From the NCBI GenBank assembly GCA_011055275.1, contig DSEZ01000069.1, positions 1 through 6,031 of the forward strand: 6,031 nucleotides of DNA. Direction: 5' to 3'. The translations under genes were made by a program, and so were the position numbers. A model generated the notes under the pieces. The model saw nothing but the letters and a program-made list of their open reading frames with translations, ran no database searches and was not told where the DNA came from. The stretch is from Thermoprotei archaeon (GTDB lineage: Archaea > Thermoproteota > Thermoprotei_A > Marsarchaeales > UBA168). Within the stretch, counting starts at the first letter, position 1, and the number at the start of each line of letters is the position of its first letter. This document shows, one piece after another, positions 5,950 through 6,031 of this stretch.

Positions 5950-6031
5950 TTGGAAGATGGAAGCATCGTGGTCGAGGGGCTGACGAAGGTTTTTAACGGA
6001 TTCGTTGCCGTCGATCATGTTAGCTTCACCA
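5950..6031 (+). CDS. ABC transporter ATP-binding protein, N-terminal fragment
   Basis: Only 27 codons are inside the window. The product begins MEDGSIVVEGLTKVF and continues NGFVAVDHVSFT, the first beta-strands of an ABC ATPase of the CcmA/DrrA (ABC-2 export) type, whose usual start is 'I-x-V-x-x-L-x-K-x-[FY]-G-x-x-x-A-[VL]-x-x-V-S-F'. The Walker A motif would follow just outside the window and cannot be confirmed. The start is TTG at 5950: a TAG lies directly before it in frame and a good Shine-Dalgarno site precedes it; GTG 5968 is a poorer alternative. It is five bases after the surface-protein gene, so padR, surface protein and ATPase form one operon. A membrane permease gene is expected downstream. 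Confidence 0.85.
   Translation, partial: MEDGSIVVEGLTKVFNGFVAVDHVSFT

Overview
The window looks archaeal, probably from a thermophilic member of the Thermoproteota (Crenarchaeota) or a close relative. The evidence is as follows. Most genes that start a transcript have an AT-rich TATA-like box about 22-32 bases before the start codon and no Shine-Dalgarno site, which is the leaderless arrangement. AGG (Arg) and ATA (Ile) codons dominate. The phosphorylase resembles Sulfolobus methylthioadenosine phosphorylase as I remember that sequence. The genus cannot be settled from the sequence alone. All genes are on the + strand and are tightly packed; no stretch over 300 bases lacks a gene.

Left part (1-2632), S-adenosylmethionine (SAM)-related genes: the C-terminal TRAM domain of a MiaB/CDKAL1-type tRNA methylthiotransferase (1-231), a purine nucleoside / 5'-methylthioadenosine phosphorylase (269-994), and a cobalamin-domain radical SAM enzyme (1055-2632). 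The radical SAM enzyme belongs to the broad BchE-like group that includes the archaeal GDGT ring synthases GrsA/GrsB. Two radical SAM enzymes on either side of a phosphorylase able in principle to salvage SAM-derived nucleosides is a plausible functional link.

Right part (2663-6031), membrane transport: an MFS drug-exporter-like permease (TTG start, own promoter-like box), then a PadR-family repressor that begins an operon. The repressor overlaps by GTGA with a gene for a secreted, repeatedly N-glycosylated, C-terminally membrane-anchored protein built of about three beta-sandwich (NEW3/CARDB-like, 'S-layer-like') domains. That gene is followed by the first 27 codons of an ABC transporter ATPase that runs off the window. 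The second and third genes of this operon have good Shine-Dalgarno sites, unlike the promoter-proximal genes.

The most notable points are: a single-base frame disruption at a T5 run (5602-5606) that splits the surface-protein gene in the middle of its third domain; a nearly identical 17-18 base element just before both the MFS gene and the padR gene, a possible shared PadR operator; and the candidate membrane-lipid radical SAM enzyme. I see no rRNA, tRNA, CRISPR array or insertion sequence.
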